From positions 248,001 to 312,000 of the forward strand of contig NZ_AQRA01000007.1 in assembly GCF_000626715.1 (NCBI RefSeq): a DNA stretch of 64,000 bases, read 5' to 3'. The notes beneath the pieces were generated by a model. That model made no database searches, was not told where the DNA came from, and saw only the letters and a program-made list of their open reading frames with translations. Positions 27,805 through 36,119 of this stretch are shown here, piece by piece. This DNA is from Aquimarina atlantica. GTDB taxonomy: Bacteria; Bacteroidota; Bacteroidia; Flavobacteriales; Flavobacteriaceae. The first letter of the stretch is position 1, and each line of letters opens with the position of its first letter. Made by a program: the position numbers and the translations under genes.

Positions 27805-27985
27805 AGTTTAGACATCATTTTATATTGTTAGATTTTTTGTCAATTTAATTATTTGTAGGAATTTTTCTACAAAATACATTTAGCACAAGATACGAATAAT
27901 CGTTTAAAAGTAAAAAAAAACGACGAAAGAATTTTTTTAAATGATTATTGTTTCTATATTTACCAAATAGAGAATAAAAACACCC

Positions 27986-27993
27986 TAATTTTG
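27986..27993 (+). promoter_or_regulatory. -7 promoter element directly before the first roadblock gene
   Basis: TAATTTTG matches TAnnTTTG and ends 5 bases before the ATG at 27999, so the mRNA would be leaderless or nearly so. No -33 box at standard distance. Confidence 0.45.
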
Positions 27994-27998
27994 GACCT

Positions 27999-28316
27999 AT
28001 GATTGATCTGAAAAAGATTAAAGAAGATACTGAAGTTGATAGCATTGTTATTGCTGATAAAGATGGTAATGTAATAGATGCATTAGACACAAAACATGAT
28101 ACGAATATTGCCTTGATGATAGAAACAGCGTTTTCGATGTGTGGTGATATGGTTAAGGATTTACTTAAAGGGGATCTTGATCAATTGATGGCTAAATCTT
28201 CAAAAGGATTTCTTGTTGCAAATAGGATTAAATCTGATTCGATCATACTAGTTGTATCTAAAAATATGTCAAAGCTTGGGCTACTTCTTAAATATATGAG
28301 CTCTTTAGAGAAATAA
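27999..28316 (+). CDS. Roadblock/LC7-like protein 1
   Basis: 105 residues with the alternating beta-alpha pattern of roadblock/LC7 domains: VDSIVIADKDGNVIDAL, a helix with MIETAFSMCGDMVKDLL, then KGFLVANRIKSDSIILVVSK and a last helix. Such domains in bacteria usually regulate small MglA-type GTPases or serve as structural dimers. No GTPase is next to it; the following gene looks like a second member. Cytoplasmic. Confidence 0.65.
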   Translation: MIDLKKIKEDTEVDSIVIADKDGNVIDALDTKHDTNIALMIETAFSMCGDMVKDLLKGDLDQLMAKSSKGFLVANRIKSDSIILVVSKNMSKLGLLLKYMSSLEK

Positions 28317-28357
28317 TTTTATAGAAAATATTATTAATAATTAAATCAAATTAAACT

Positions 28358-28732
28358 ATGTCAAATTTTTTAGAACAATTCATCGATGATATTAAATCTA
28401 ATGTACCAGGTTATATTGCAGTTACTGTTACAGAGGTAAGTACAGGTGTATGTTATGCGTCTAATTCTGATAAAAAAGATTTTGATCCTGAAACCGCTTC
28501 TGCTTATAATTTGGAAGTTGTAAAAGCTAAGAAAAATGCTATCGAGGCATTAGGTTTGAAATCGAAAGTTCAGGATATTATAATTACTCTTGATGGTCAA
28601 ATTCATATCATCGATGTTTCCGAAAACGGTGAATATTTTATTTATTTGGCAGTTGATTCTACAAAAGCAAATCTAGGAATGACACGTGCACTTTTGAAAA
28701 AATATAAAAAAGATGTAGTATCACAACTATAA
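28358..28732 (+). CDS. Roadblock/LC7-like protein 2
   Basis: 124 residues, similar fold pattern to the preceding gene: PGYIAVTVTEVSTGVCYAS, a long helix around YNLEVVKAKKNAIEALG, then VQDIIITLDGQIHIIDVSEN and FIYLAVDSTKANLGMTRALL. It is 41 bases after gene 1 and probably in one transcript. The pair might form a heterodimer. Role unknown. Confidence 0.65.
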   Translation: MSNFLEQFIDDIKSNVPGYIAVTVTEVSTGVCYASNSDKKDFDPETASAYNLEVVKAKKNAIEALGLKSKVQDIIITLDGQIHIIDVSENGEYFIYLAVDSTKANLGMTRALLKKYKKDVVSQL

Positions 28733-28765
28733 TTAAACGACTTTTTTATGTAAAAATATTACTTT

Positions 28766-28804
28766 AAAAGACTTCACAATGTTAACATTGCGAAGTCTTT
28801 TTTT
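28766..28804. terminator. Bidirectional terminator
   Basis: 18-bp arms meeting at GTTAAC, with one A-C mismatch and T-runs at both ends. Separates roadblock gene 2 from the convergent GyrI-like gene. Confidence 0.8.
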
Positions 28805-28812
28805 ATATAACT

Positions 28813-29271
28813 TTATTCAATTGCAACAAAAATATCTACTTCGGCATCTTTAGGATTTACGGCTTCTTCTCCGTATACTTCAAAATCAGTGGTATAGGTT
28901 CTATCCAAATCTATTTCCCAAATATCGGTCCATTTATCATAAATAACACCTTTGGTAATGTCTCCTTTGGCCGTAAATCGAGAATAGATACTTCTTTCGA
29001 TTTTTACACTAGTCATTCCTGGTGGGATAGTATCTAAGCTTGCAACCTTACATCCTATGATAGTCGTATATGCTTCAGTATGATCGCTTTCATAATCTGT
29101 GTATACGGCATAGATAGAATCTTCAAGTTTATTTGGGATTTTATGCATTGTGCCTTCAGACATAAAAGTATTCCATAAATTAGGAATGTCTTCTGCAAAT
29201 TGTTCGTTTTTTTTAGTTGTACGTACCGAAATTCCAACGATCCAGAAAGGTTCGATTTTTGTTTTTATCAT
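28813..29271 (-). CDS. GyrI-like / effector-binding domain protein
   Basis: 152 residues, a stand-alone small-molecule binding domain of the kind found at the C-terminus of AraC and MerR regulators: FWIVGISVRTTKKNEQ, then IYAVYTDYESDHTEAYTTII, and a C-terminal DFEVYGEEAVNPKDAEVDIF. The acidic residue at the centre of the ligand pocket is usual for the family. Ligand unknown; related proteins bind or hydrolyse cyclopropanone-type or cationic compounds. Confidence 0.8.
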   Translation of the reverse strand: MIKTKIEPFWIVGISVRTTKKNEQFAEDIPNLWNTFMSEGTMHKIPNKLEDSIYAVYTDYESDHTEAYTTIIGCKVASLDTIPPGMTSVKIERSIYSRFTAKGDITKGVIYDKWTDIWEIDLDRTYTTDFEVYGEEAVNPKDAEVDIFVAIE

Positions 29272-29357
29272 AATTATTTGATGTTAGAAATTAATAGTAC
29301 GACAAAACTAAATGCAGATAGTGACAAAGGTATGTCAGGAAGGATTTATAATTTGCA

Positions 29358-29747
29358 TTATTTTAACTCAAGTAAGTCCCATTTGGTACCGTATAAATCT
29401 TCAAAAACAACAACAGTTCCGTAGGCTTCTTCTCGCGGTTGTTCCAGAAACAAAACTCCCTTAGACTTCATAGTATGGTAATCTCTCCAAAAATCATCGG
29501 TATGAAGAAATAAAAAAACCCGACCACCTGTTTGATTTCCAATTGCTTTTTCCTGCTCAGGAGTAGCTGCCCGAGCCAGAAGAATCGTAGTCTCGGTTCG
29601 ATTATTAGGAGCAATAAGGACCCATCGTTTTTTGTCATCAAGCCTGGTATCTTCTATAAGTTTAAAATTGAGCTTTTCTGTGTAAAACTGAATAGCTTCA
29701 TCATAATCTTTTACAACCAGAGCGATAGCTCCTATTTTTCTGTTCAT
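29358..29747 (-). CDS. VOC (glyoxalase/bleomycin resistance) family protein
   Basis: 129 residues with two beta-alpha-beta-beta-beta units: KIGAIALVVKDYDEAIQFYTEKLNF and RVFLFLHTDDFWRDYHTMKS, ending VVVFEDLYGTKWDLLE. Metal-dependent small-molecule enzyme or binder, substrate unknown. Starts 9 bases after coaD and probably shares its transcript. Confidence 0.88.
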   Translation of the reverse strand: MNRKIGAIALVVKDYDEAIQFYTEKLNFKLIEDTRLDDKKRWVLIAPNNRTETTILLARAATPEQEKAIGNQTGGRVFLFLHTDDFWRDYHTMKSKGVLFLEQPREEAYGTVVVFEDLYGTKWDLLELK

Positions 29748-29756
29748 ATTAGCGTG

Positions 29757-30212
29757 TTATTTTACACGAACCGTATCTGGTACTAATTCTGAAACATCTC
29801 CACCATTACGAATTACATCACGAACAATAGAAGAGGAAATATAACTTTTGCCAGAAGAGGTTAATAAAAATACCGTTTCGATATCCGACATTTTTCTGTT
29901 GGTGTGGGCGATAGCTTTTTCAAACTCAAAATCACCTGGATTGCGAAGACCTCTTAATATAAAATCGGCATTTTGTTGTTTACAAAAATCAATAGTTAGC
30001 CCTTTATATGTCATTACTTTAATTTTAGGCTCATTCTTAAAAGCTTCTTCGATAAATTGCTTTCGTTCTTCAAGAGAAAACATATATTTTTTCTCAGAAT
30101 TTACGCCTATAGCAAGGATAACTTCATCAAATAGGGTAAGACCTCTTTCGATAATGTCATAATGTCCTAATGTAATGGGGTCAAATGATCCGGGAAAAAC
30201 AGCTCTTCTCAT
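29757..30212 (-). CDS. coaD: Phosphopantetheine adenylyltransferase
   Basis: 151 residues, fourth step of coenzyme A synthesis. Nucleotidyltransferase motif TLGH in FPGSFDPITLGHYDII and the second motif SGKSYISSSIVRD near residue 120-130 are intact. FILRGLRNPGDFEFE is the usual substrate loop. It lies 63 bases after ddl on the same strand. Confidence 0.97.
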   Translation of the reverse strand: MRRAVFPGSFDPITLGHYDIIERGLTLFDEVILAIGVNSEKKYMFSLEERKQFIEEAFKNEPKIKVMTYKGLTIDFCKQQNADFILRGLRNPGDFEFEKAIAHTNRKMSDIETVFLLTSSGKSYISSSIVRDVIRNGGDVSELVPDTVRVK

Positions 30213-30275
30213 TGGTGATTATTAGTTATTGTACATACAAAGATAATCCAAATTATAGATTTATAGACTGCACTT

Positions 30276-31259
30276 CTATTTTTGTAAACGTATACAGGAT
30301 TCTATAGCATTAGAAAATAATTCTTTTAGGCTAATTCCGGCTTTTTCTGCTTGTTGAGGTAAGATACTGGCTTCACTTAATCCGGGATTAGTGTTCATTT
30401 CTACAAAGTAAGGCTCTCCGTGATGAAAAATATATTCGCTTCTCGAAAATCCTTTCATTTTTAAAATCTGATATACTTTTAAGGCCAAATCTTTAACTTT
30501 TTGAGTATCCTCATCAGATAAACGGGCAGGAGTGATTTCTTCAGATTTCCCCATGTATTTGGCTTCGTAGTCAAAGAACTCATTTTCGGATACAATTTCG
30601 GTTATGGGTAATACTGTATCTTTTCCGTTATGTTGAATAACTCCTACAGACACTTCGGTTCCGCTTAAAAAAGACTCTATAATAATCTCATCATCTTCTT
30701 TATAAGCCACTTCTATTGCGGGTAGAAGATCTTCTATAGTTTTAACTTTAGAAACTCCATAACTACTACCAGCTTTATTCGCTTTTACAAAGCAGGGTAA
30801 CCCTACTGTGTCTATAATAGCTTTGCTGTCTATAGTATCTCCTTTATTTAAAAAATAGTTAGTGGCAGTAGGTATTCCATAAGGTTTTAAAGTACTAATA
30901 CAATCTCGTTTATTAAAAGTAAGTGCTGCAGGATAAAAATCACAAGCCGTTTGTGGGATTTCAATTAATTCAAAATATGCCTGTAGCAAACCGTCTTCAC
31001 CTGGGGTACCATGCACTGTGTTAAAAGCAGCGTCAAAAGTAATTTTAGAACCTTCTAAGGTTAACGAAAAATCGTTTTTGTCAATACTATACTTCTGATC
31101 GTGATCATCTACATAATACCAACCATCTTTTGTTATATGAACACGAAACGGAATATATAAATCTCTGTCCAGGTATTTATATACCACATTTCCACTTTGA
31201 ATCGAGATTTCAAACTCGCTAGAATACCCACCCATTAAAATGGCAATATTTTTCTTCAT
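30276..31259 (-). CDS. ddl: D-alanine--D-alanine ligase
   Basis: 327 residues, ATP-grasp enzyme that makes the D-Ala-D-Ala end of the peptidoglycan precursor. MGGYSSEFEISIQSG at the N-terminus, PCFVKANKAGSSYGVSKV in the ATP-grasp core and PYFVEMNTNPGLSEASILPQ at the C-terminus are family landmarks. A -7 element lies 18 bases before the ATG. Confidence 0.97.
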   Translation of the reverse strand: MKKNIAILMGGYSSEFEISIQSGNVVYKYLDRDLYIPFRVHITKDGWYYVDDHDQKYSIDKNDFSLTLEGSKITFDAAFNTVHGTPGEDGLLQAYFELIEIPQTACDFYPAALTFNKRDCISTLKPYGIPTATNYFLNKGDTIDSKAIIDTVGLPCFVKANKAGSSYGVSKVKTIEDLLPAIEVAYKEDDEIIIESFLSGTEVSVGVIQHNGKDTVLPITEIVSENEFFDYEAKYMGKSEEITPARLSDEDTQKVKDLALKVYQILKMKGFSRSEYIFHHGEPYFVEMNTNPGLSEASILPQQAEKAGISLKELFSNAIESCIRLQK

Positions 31260-31276
31260 AGAGTGACTTTTGAAAA

Positions 31277-31284
31277 CAAAAATA
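31277..31284 (-). promoter_or_regulatory. Probable -7 promoter element of ddl
   Basis: Minus strand TATTTTTG, exact TAnnTTTG, 18 bases from the ddl ATG. Confidence 0.5.
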
Positions 31285-31325
31285 TCATTTATCTTATAAG
31301 AAAAGCTTAAAACTTTCCGTTTTTA

Positions 31326-31333
31326 TATATTTG
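31326..31333 (+). promoter_or_regulatory. Possible -7 promoter element of the PASTA-rluD unit
   Basis: TATATTTG matches TAnnTTTG but lies 125 bases before the ATG. A nearer one-mismatch site occurs at about 31395-31403. Either could serve. Confidence 0.35.
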
Positions 31334-31457
31334 TCCAAATTATCAAATAAGCCATTACAATAAAGTTAATACTAATAATTAAAGTGATTATTAGTAAAAT
31401 TTGCTTACATGATCAGGAAGATTGTGTTTGACTATAACAATAACAGGTATAAAACAG

Positions 31458-32054
31458 ATGAGTGCATTTATAAATTTCTTCAGGGGTCTATTCAAATTTA
31501 TTTATAGTAAAATATTTTTGATACAATTGGTTATAGCGGTAGCAATGCTCGCTATTATATCTTATGTTGCACTAGAGTGGCTAGAAAGTACAACAAATCA
31601 TCATCAACGTATTGTAGTCCCCAGCTTAAGTAAAAAGACATTGGATGAGGTAGGGAAGATACTAGAAGAAAAAGAGTTGAGATACGAAGTTCAGGATTCT
31701 GCAAACTTTAATCCTGATTATCCAAGATATTCTGTATTAGAACAAAACCCTGTTGCGGGTAGCGAGGTAAAAGAAAATCGTAAGATATATGTTACCTTAA
31801 ATCCATCGGGTTACCGTAAGATAGAAGTCCCTAATGTAATACAAAGAACCAGAAGACAGGCAGAACCAAAATTGGTTGCTCTTGGTTTTAAAATAGGTTC
31901 TGTTACCTATCAACCCAATATTGCGAGAGATATGGTATTAGAATTAAGACATAATGGTAAACGGTTAAAACCAGGAACAAAATTAATGAAGACTTCTGTT
32001 ATAGATTTGGTTCTGGGGAACGGAGAAGGAGGAACGATAAATCTATCTAATTAA
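31458..32054 (+). CDS. Membrane-anchored PASTA domain protein
   Basis: 198 residues. One membrane helix at about 13-37 (IFLIQLVIAVAMLAIISYVA), then two PASTA domains: RIVVPSLSKKTLDEVGKILE and RKIEVPNVIQRTRRQAEPKL, each with the NPV/GT-type strand. PASTA domains bind muropeptides or beta-lactams in kinases and PBPs; here no kinase or transpeptidase domain is attached. It is next to ddl, which fits a cell-wall link. The ATG at 31458 is used because an upstream TTG only adds residues before the membrane helix. Confidence 0.88.
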   Translation: MSAFINFFRGLFKFIYSKIFLIQLVIAVAMLAIISYVALEWLESTTNHHQRIVVPSLSKKTLDEVGKILEEKELRYEVQDSANFNPDYPRYSVLEQNPVAGSEVKENRKIYVTLNPSGYRKIEVPNVIQRTRRQAEPKLVALGFKIGSVTYQPNIARDMVLELRHNGKRLKPGTKLMKTSVIDLVLGNGEGGTINLSN

Positions 32055-32056
32055 TT

Positions 32057-33106
32057 GTGAAAGAAAACGAAGATACAGGAGGTTTTGATGCTAGTGAGGA
32101 TGACCTCTATGAACATCATCGGTTTGTGGCCGGAGCCGGACAGGTACCGTTAAGGGTGGATAAGTTTTTAATGAATTTTGTAGAAAATGCAACCCGTAAT
32201 AAAATACAACAGGCCGCAAAAAATGGAAGTGTTTTTGTAAATGATATTCCGGTAAAATCAAATCATAAGGTAAAGCCAAATGATATTGTTCGAGTATTGT
32301 TCTCTCACCCTCCTTATGAAAACTTACTAACGCCAGAGAACATTTCTTTAGATATTGTATACGAAGACGATGTGTTATTGGTTGTTAATAAACCAGCAGG
32401 AATGGTGGTGCACCCAGGTCATGGCAACTATTCGGGAACTTTAATTAATGCGCTGATTTATCACTTTGATAATCTTCCTAATAATAGTAGTAATCGGCCA
32501 GGATTAGTACATCGTATTGATAAGGACACCAGCGGGTTGTTAGTGATTGCCAAAACAGAAGAAGCTATGACGCACCTGGCGAAACAGTTTTTTGATAAAA
32601 CTAGTCAACGCGAATATGTTGCGATTGTATGGGGTAATGTAACCGAAGATGAAGGTACAATAGAAGGCAATATAGGACGACATCCTAAAAATAGATTGCA
32701 AAACACTGTTTTTGAAGGTGATGAAGCCGATAAAGGAAAACCGGCAATCACACATTATAAAGTTATAGAACGATTGGGATATGTTACCTTGGTTTCTTGT
32801 AGATTAGAAACAGGGAGGACACATCAGATTCGAGTGCATATGAAACATATTGGTCATACTTTATTTAATGATGAACGCTATGGCGGAGAGAAAATATTAA
32901 AAGGGACCACGTTTACCAAATACAAACAGTTTGTAGAAAATTGTTTTAAAGTTTTACCCCGACAAGCTTTACATGCCAGAACTCTTGGTTTTGAACACCC
33001 GGTAACTAAAGAGCATATGCATTTTGAAACCCCGATTCCGGAAGATATGCAACAATGTATAGAACGCTGGAAAAAATATGCTAAAAATCAATTATCTGGG
33101 GAATAA
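32057..33106 (+). CDS. rluD: Large-subunit pseudouridine synthase, RluD type
   Basis: 349 residues. N-terminal S4 RNA-binding domain (LRVDKFLMNFVENATRNKIQ) and the RluA-family catalytic motif GLVHRIDKDTSGLLV with the nucleophilic Asp. GRTHQIRVHMKHIGH is the second signature. It modifies uridines in 23S rRNA; RluD is the best guess by length and neighbourhood. Start is GTG at 32057, two bases after the PASTA stop; no nearer ATG exists before the S4 domain. Confidence 0.93.
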   Translation: MKENEDTGGFDASEDDLYEHHRFVAGAGQVPLRVDKFLMNFVENATRNKIQQAAKNGSVFVNDIPVKSNHKVKPNDIVRVLFSHPPYENLLTPENISLDIVYEDDVLLVVNKPAGMVVHPGHGNYSGTLINALIYHFDNLPNNSSNRPGLVHRIDKDTSGLLVIAKTEEAMTHLAKQFFDKTSQREYVAIVWGNVTEDEGTIEGNIGRHPKNRLQNTVFEGDEADKGKPAITHYKVIERLGYVTLVSCRLETGRTHQIRVHMKHIGHTLFNDERYGGEKILKGTTFTKYKQFVENCFKVLPRQALHARTLGFEHPVTKEHMHFETPIPEDMQQCIERWKKYAKNQLSGE

Positions 33107-33167
33107 AGATGTAATACCTACATTTGATATATTCAAATAACAATTTAGCTTTTAAAACATCCAGATA

Positions 33168-34259
33168 ATGGAAATTTCTTTTTTAGAAATCTTTATTCTT
33201 ATAGGAGTTATTCATGGTTTTGTCCTGGGGTTAATAATCTTATTTTCGAGGTTTTTTAAAAATGAAGACAACGCCTATTTGGCATATACTCTAATTATAT
33301 TATCCGTTATAGGATTAAATAATTGGTTTTGGGATTTAGGAAAAAACCCAGTACTGATTTCAATATTGGATCTGTTTTTATGGCAATTCTTGTATCCGGT
33401 TACTTTATTGGTGTTTTTTATAAAAAAAGTAAAGCATCCCCTGGCAAACAGTAGTACAGCTTTTTTTCTGTACATTCCTTTTTTTGTCTTAAGTCTACTT
33501 AATAGTATTATATCTCTGGATACGATTTTTGGCCTTTATGAAATCGTCATACCTCATAAAAAAGAAATCATTTTTTTCTTTTATAAAACAATAAGCATAC
33601 TATCTGTTATTTTTCCAATCGTTTTTATGGTAATATCATTTAGGTATTTATTCTATTCAAAAACAACGTTTAGCATAAAATGGATAAAGAGAATCTGGGT
33701 TTTTATTTCTCTGTTAGAAATTTATGGAGTTATTTTAGAAGTATATAGGTTTATGTATGATTATAAAATGCCATTAACATATTTGTGGGTGGGGGTTTCT
33801 GTTTTTATGTATTGGCTTATCTATAAAGGACTTTATCAGTTTAAGCTATCTAACGATCAGTATGAAATTAGAAATCAACTACAACGGTCTAAAATCAACA
33901 AAAAAGCATCTAAAAACGAAGTAAATTCCTATATGCAACAACTATTAGTATTGATAGAGCGCGAAAATATTCATCATAACCCAGACATTAGCCGGGATAG
34001 CGTGGCTCAAAAGCTTGGGATAAGTAGCGGGTATCTTTCAGAACAAATCAAAAAATCAAGTAATAAAAATTTTTCAGAATTTATAAATAGTTACAGGGTA
34101 AAAGATATACAACAAATGATTCTGGATCCTGAATTTGATAAATATAGTATTCTAGCCATTGGCCTGGAGGCCGGATTTAATTCTAAAACTACTTTTTACA
34201 CAGCTTTTAAAAAGGAAACAGGATTGTCTCCTAACGAGTTTAAAAAACAAAATCAATAG
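33168..34259 (+). CDS. AraC-family regulator with membrane N-terminal domain
   Basis: 363 residues. Seven likely membrane helices fill about 1-230, then an AraC/XylS double HTH: ISRDSVAQKLGISSGYLSEQ and SILAIGLEAGFNSKTTFYTA, ending TGLSPNEFKKQ. Such membrane-bound AraC proteins are frequent in Flavobacteriia and should sense a signal in or outside the membrane. It lies 88 bases before an amidohydrolase gene and may regulate it. Confidence 0.9.
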   Translation: MEISFLEIFILIGVIHGFVLGLIILFSRFFKNEDNAYLAYTLIILSVIGLNNWFWDLGKNPVLISILDLFLWQFLYPVTLLVFFIKKVKHPLANSSTAFFLYIPFFVLSLLNSIISLDTIFGLYEIVIPHKKEIIFFFYKTISILSVIFPIVFMVISFRYLFYSKTTFSIKWIKRIWVFISLLEIYGVILEVYRFMYDYKMPLTYLWVGVSVFMYWLIYKGLYQFKLSNDQYEIRNQLQRSKINKKASKNEVNSYMQQLLVLIERENIHHNPDISRDSVAQKLGISSGYLSEQIKKSSNKNFSEFINSYRVKDIQQMILDPEFDKYSILAIGLEAGFNSKTTFYTAFKKETGLSPNEFKKQNQ

Positions 34260-34347
34260 GTTCGGATTCCTCATATTCTGACAATATAGAACGATAAAAA
34301 TATACTATCAAGATAGGTTTGCAGCATATAAACTAAAACAAATAAAT

Positions 34348-35691
34348 ATGTGTAAATCAAATAGTCATATAGTATTTTCTTTACTATGTTGCTTTTTCTT
34401 TGCTGTTGTGAGCAAAGCGCAAACCGAAACTATCTCTTTTGAAAACGTAAATGTAATCCCAATGCATAAAGAGGTGGTATTGTTTAATCAAAGAGTGATT
34501 ATTGCAGATGGAAAAATAGCTGCAATAGAACCAGCTTCTCAAAAACCTTCAGAAAACATCAATATAACTATTAATGCTAAAGGTAAATATCTGATTCCTG
34601 GTTTAGCAGAAATGCACTTTCACCTGGAAAACAATGCAACCAATGAGTTTAAACTTTTAATAGCTAATGGAGTAACAACGGCTAGAAATATGGCAGAATA
34701 TGAAGGACAGGATCAAATTGCTATTCGTAAAAAAGCAAATACTAATGAAATATTAGCACCTTATTATGTTACTACCGGGCCTTATCTAAAAACTAATCAT
34801 TTGCAAACTATTGAAGATGTAATTAGTATAGTAAAAAAACACCATGAAAAAGGATATGATTTTTTAAAATTGGCAGATAATCTTCCTAAAGAGATATATC
34901 TAAAATTACTAGAAGAAACTCATAAATATAATATTCCCGTTATTGGTCACGGTCAAAGAAAACTTCCATTAGAATATTCTCTTAGAATGAAATCTATAGC
35001 GCATATAGAAGAGTTTATGAATATATTTAATACCTCGCAAAAAGCAGATACAGATTATCTAAAACAAGCGGCCAAACAGATCAAAACAAGTGGAGTATAT
35101 GTGTCTCCAACTTTAGGTGTTTTTGAAATGATCAGCCGATATGCAGATGATAAAAAATTCGAAATACTTAAAAAAAGCGATGAGTTAAAATACCTTCCTA
35201 AGGCATATGCAGCATACTGTACTTCTGATAGCATTCATTACCGTACCAATACCTGGTTTACTGCGTCAGAATCTCTTATTCGTCTTAGTAAAGAATTACA
35301 ATGGCAGAAGAGATTTACAAAAATATTAAATGATGAAAAAGTGTTTTTACTAGCCGGAAGCGATACTTACGGTCTTTTTTTGCCAGGGTTTTCATTACAT
35401 AGAGAATTAGAATTAATCTGTAGTGCCGGGCTTTCACCTTACGAAACCTTAAAAACAGCCACGGTGAACCCCGCCCGATATTTGAATCGAATAGCAGTAA
35501 GTGGAACAGTTACTGAAGGCAAAAAAGCAGATTTGGTGCTACTTAATAAAAATCCTTTAGATGATATTCGAAATACAAAAACTATTGAAGGTGTGATGAT
35601 TAAAGGGAAATGGTTGGCAAGAAATGAATTAGATAGAATGCTGAAAGAGGTAGAATATGAGTATAGTGCTAAAAAGAAAAAAGAAAAGTAA
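34348..35691 (+). CDS. Exported amidohydrolase-family protein
   Basis: 447 residues. Signal peptide ends near residue 25 (FAVVSKAQ). Metal-site residues of the amidohydrolase superfamily are present: HFH in GLAEMHFHLE, Lys in DFLKLAD, His in VIGHGQ, His in IAHIEE and Asp in LLAGSDTYG. The C-terminus TVNPARYLNRIAVSGTVTEG and KADLVLLNKNPLDD is as in imidazolonepropionase/prolidase-like members. Periplasmic; substrate unknown. Downstream of an AraC gene in the same direction. Confidence 0.9.
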   Translation: MCKSNSHIVFSLLCCFFFAVVSKAQTETISFENVNVIPMHKEVVLFNQRVIIADGKIAAIEPASQKPSENINITINAKGKYLIPGLAEMHFHLENNATNEFKLLIANGVTTARNMAEYEGQDQIAIRKKANTNEILAPYYVTTGPYLKTNHLQTIEDVISIVKKHHEKGYDFLKLADNLPKEIYLKLLEETHKYNIPVIGHGQRKLPLEYSLRMKSIAHIEEFMNIFNTSQKADTDYLKQAAKQIKTSGVYVSPTLGVFEMISRYADDKKFEILKKSDELKYLPKAYAAYCTSDSIHYRTNTWFTASESLIRLSKELQWQKRFTKILNDEKVFLLAGSDTYGLFLPGFSLHRELELICSAGLSPYETLKTATVNPARYLNRIAVSGTVTEGKKADLVLLNKNPLDDIRNTKTIEGVMIKGKWLARNELDRMLKEVEYEYSAKKKKEK

Positions 35692-35827
35692 ATCCCTTAA
35701 TGTTTTAATTAATAAGTTAAGTTTGATATAATTATTTAGTTCATTATCATCATATTTAGAGCATATTAAATAAAGGTTACTAAAAACTTTATTTTGAAAT
35801 AAATAAGGATTACTGATCAAATAATAG

Positions 35828-35835
35828 TACCTTTG
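35828..35835 (+). promoter_or_regulatory. Probable -7 promoter element of the cold-shock gene
   Basis: TACCTTTG matches TAnnTTTG, 18 bases before the ATG at 35853. Confidence 0.5.
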
Positions 35836-35852
35836 CTTTTTAATAAATTATA

Positions 35853-36044
35853 ATGAACAAAGGAACAGTAAAATTTTTTAATGACTCCAAAGGATTTGGA
35901 TTCATAACAGAAGAAGGATCAAACAAAGATCATTTTGTACACATTTCAGGTTTAATCGACGAAGTGCGTGAAGGTGACGAAGTAGAGTTTGACCTTAAAG
36001 AAGGTAAAAAAGGAATGAACGCGGTAAACGTGAAAGTATTATAA
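35853..36044 (+). CDS. Cold-shock protein (CspA family)
   Basis: 63 residues, one cold-shock domain. RNP1 GFGFI in DSKGFGFITEEG and RNP2 HFVHIS. Single-stranded RNA/DNA chaperone in the cytoplasm. Short leader, so the long thermosensing leader of E. coli cspA is absent. Followed by a terminator. Confidence 0.96.
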   Translation: MNKGTVKFFNDSKGFGFITEEGSNKDHFVHISGLIDEVREGDEVEFDLKEGKKGMNAVNVKVL

Positions 36045-36069
36045 TATACATTTAACTTTTTTAAAACAC

Positions 36070-36095
36070 AAGCCTGTCGATTAGACAGGCTTTTT
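36070..36095 (+). terminator. Rho-independent terminator of the cold-shock gene
   Basis: AAGCCTGTC, five-base loop, GACAGGCTT, then a T-run. Confidence 0.85.
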
Positions 36096-36119
36096 CCATT
36101 TTATAATAATATACCGGTT

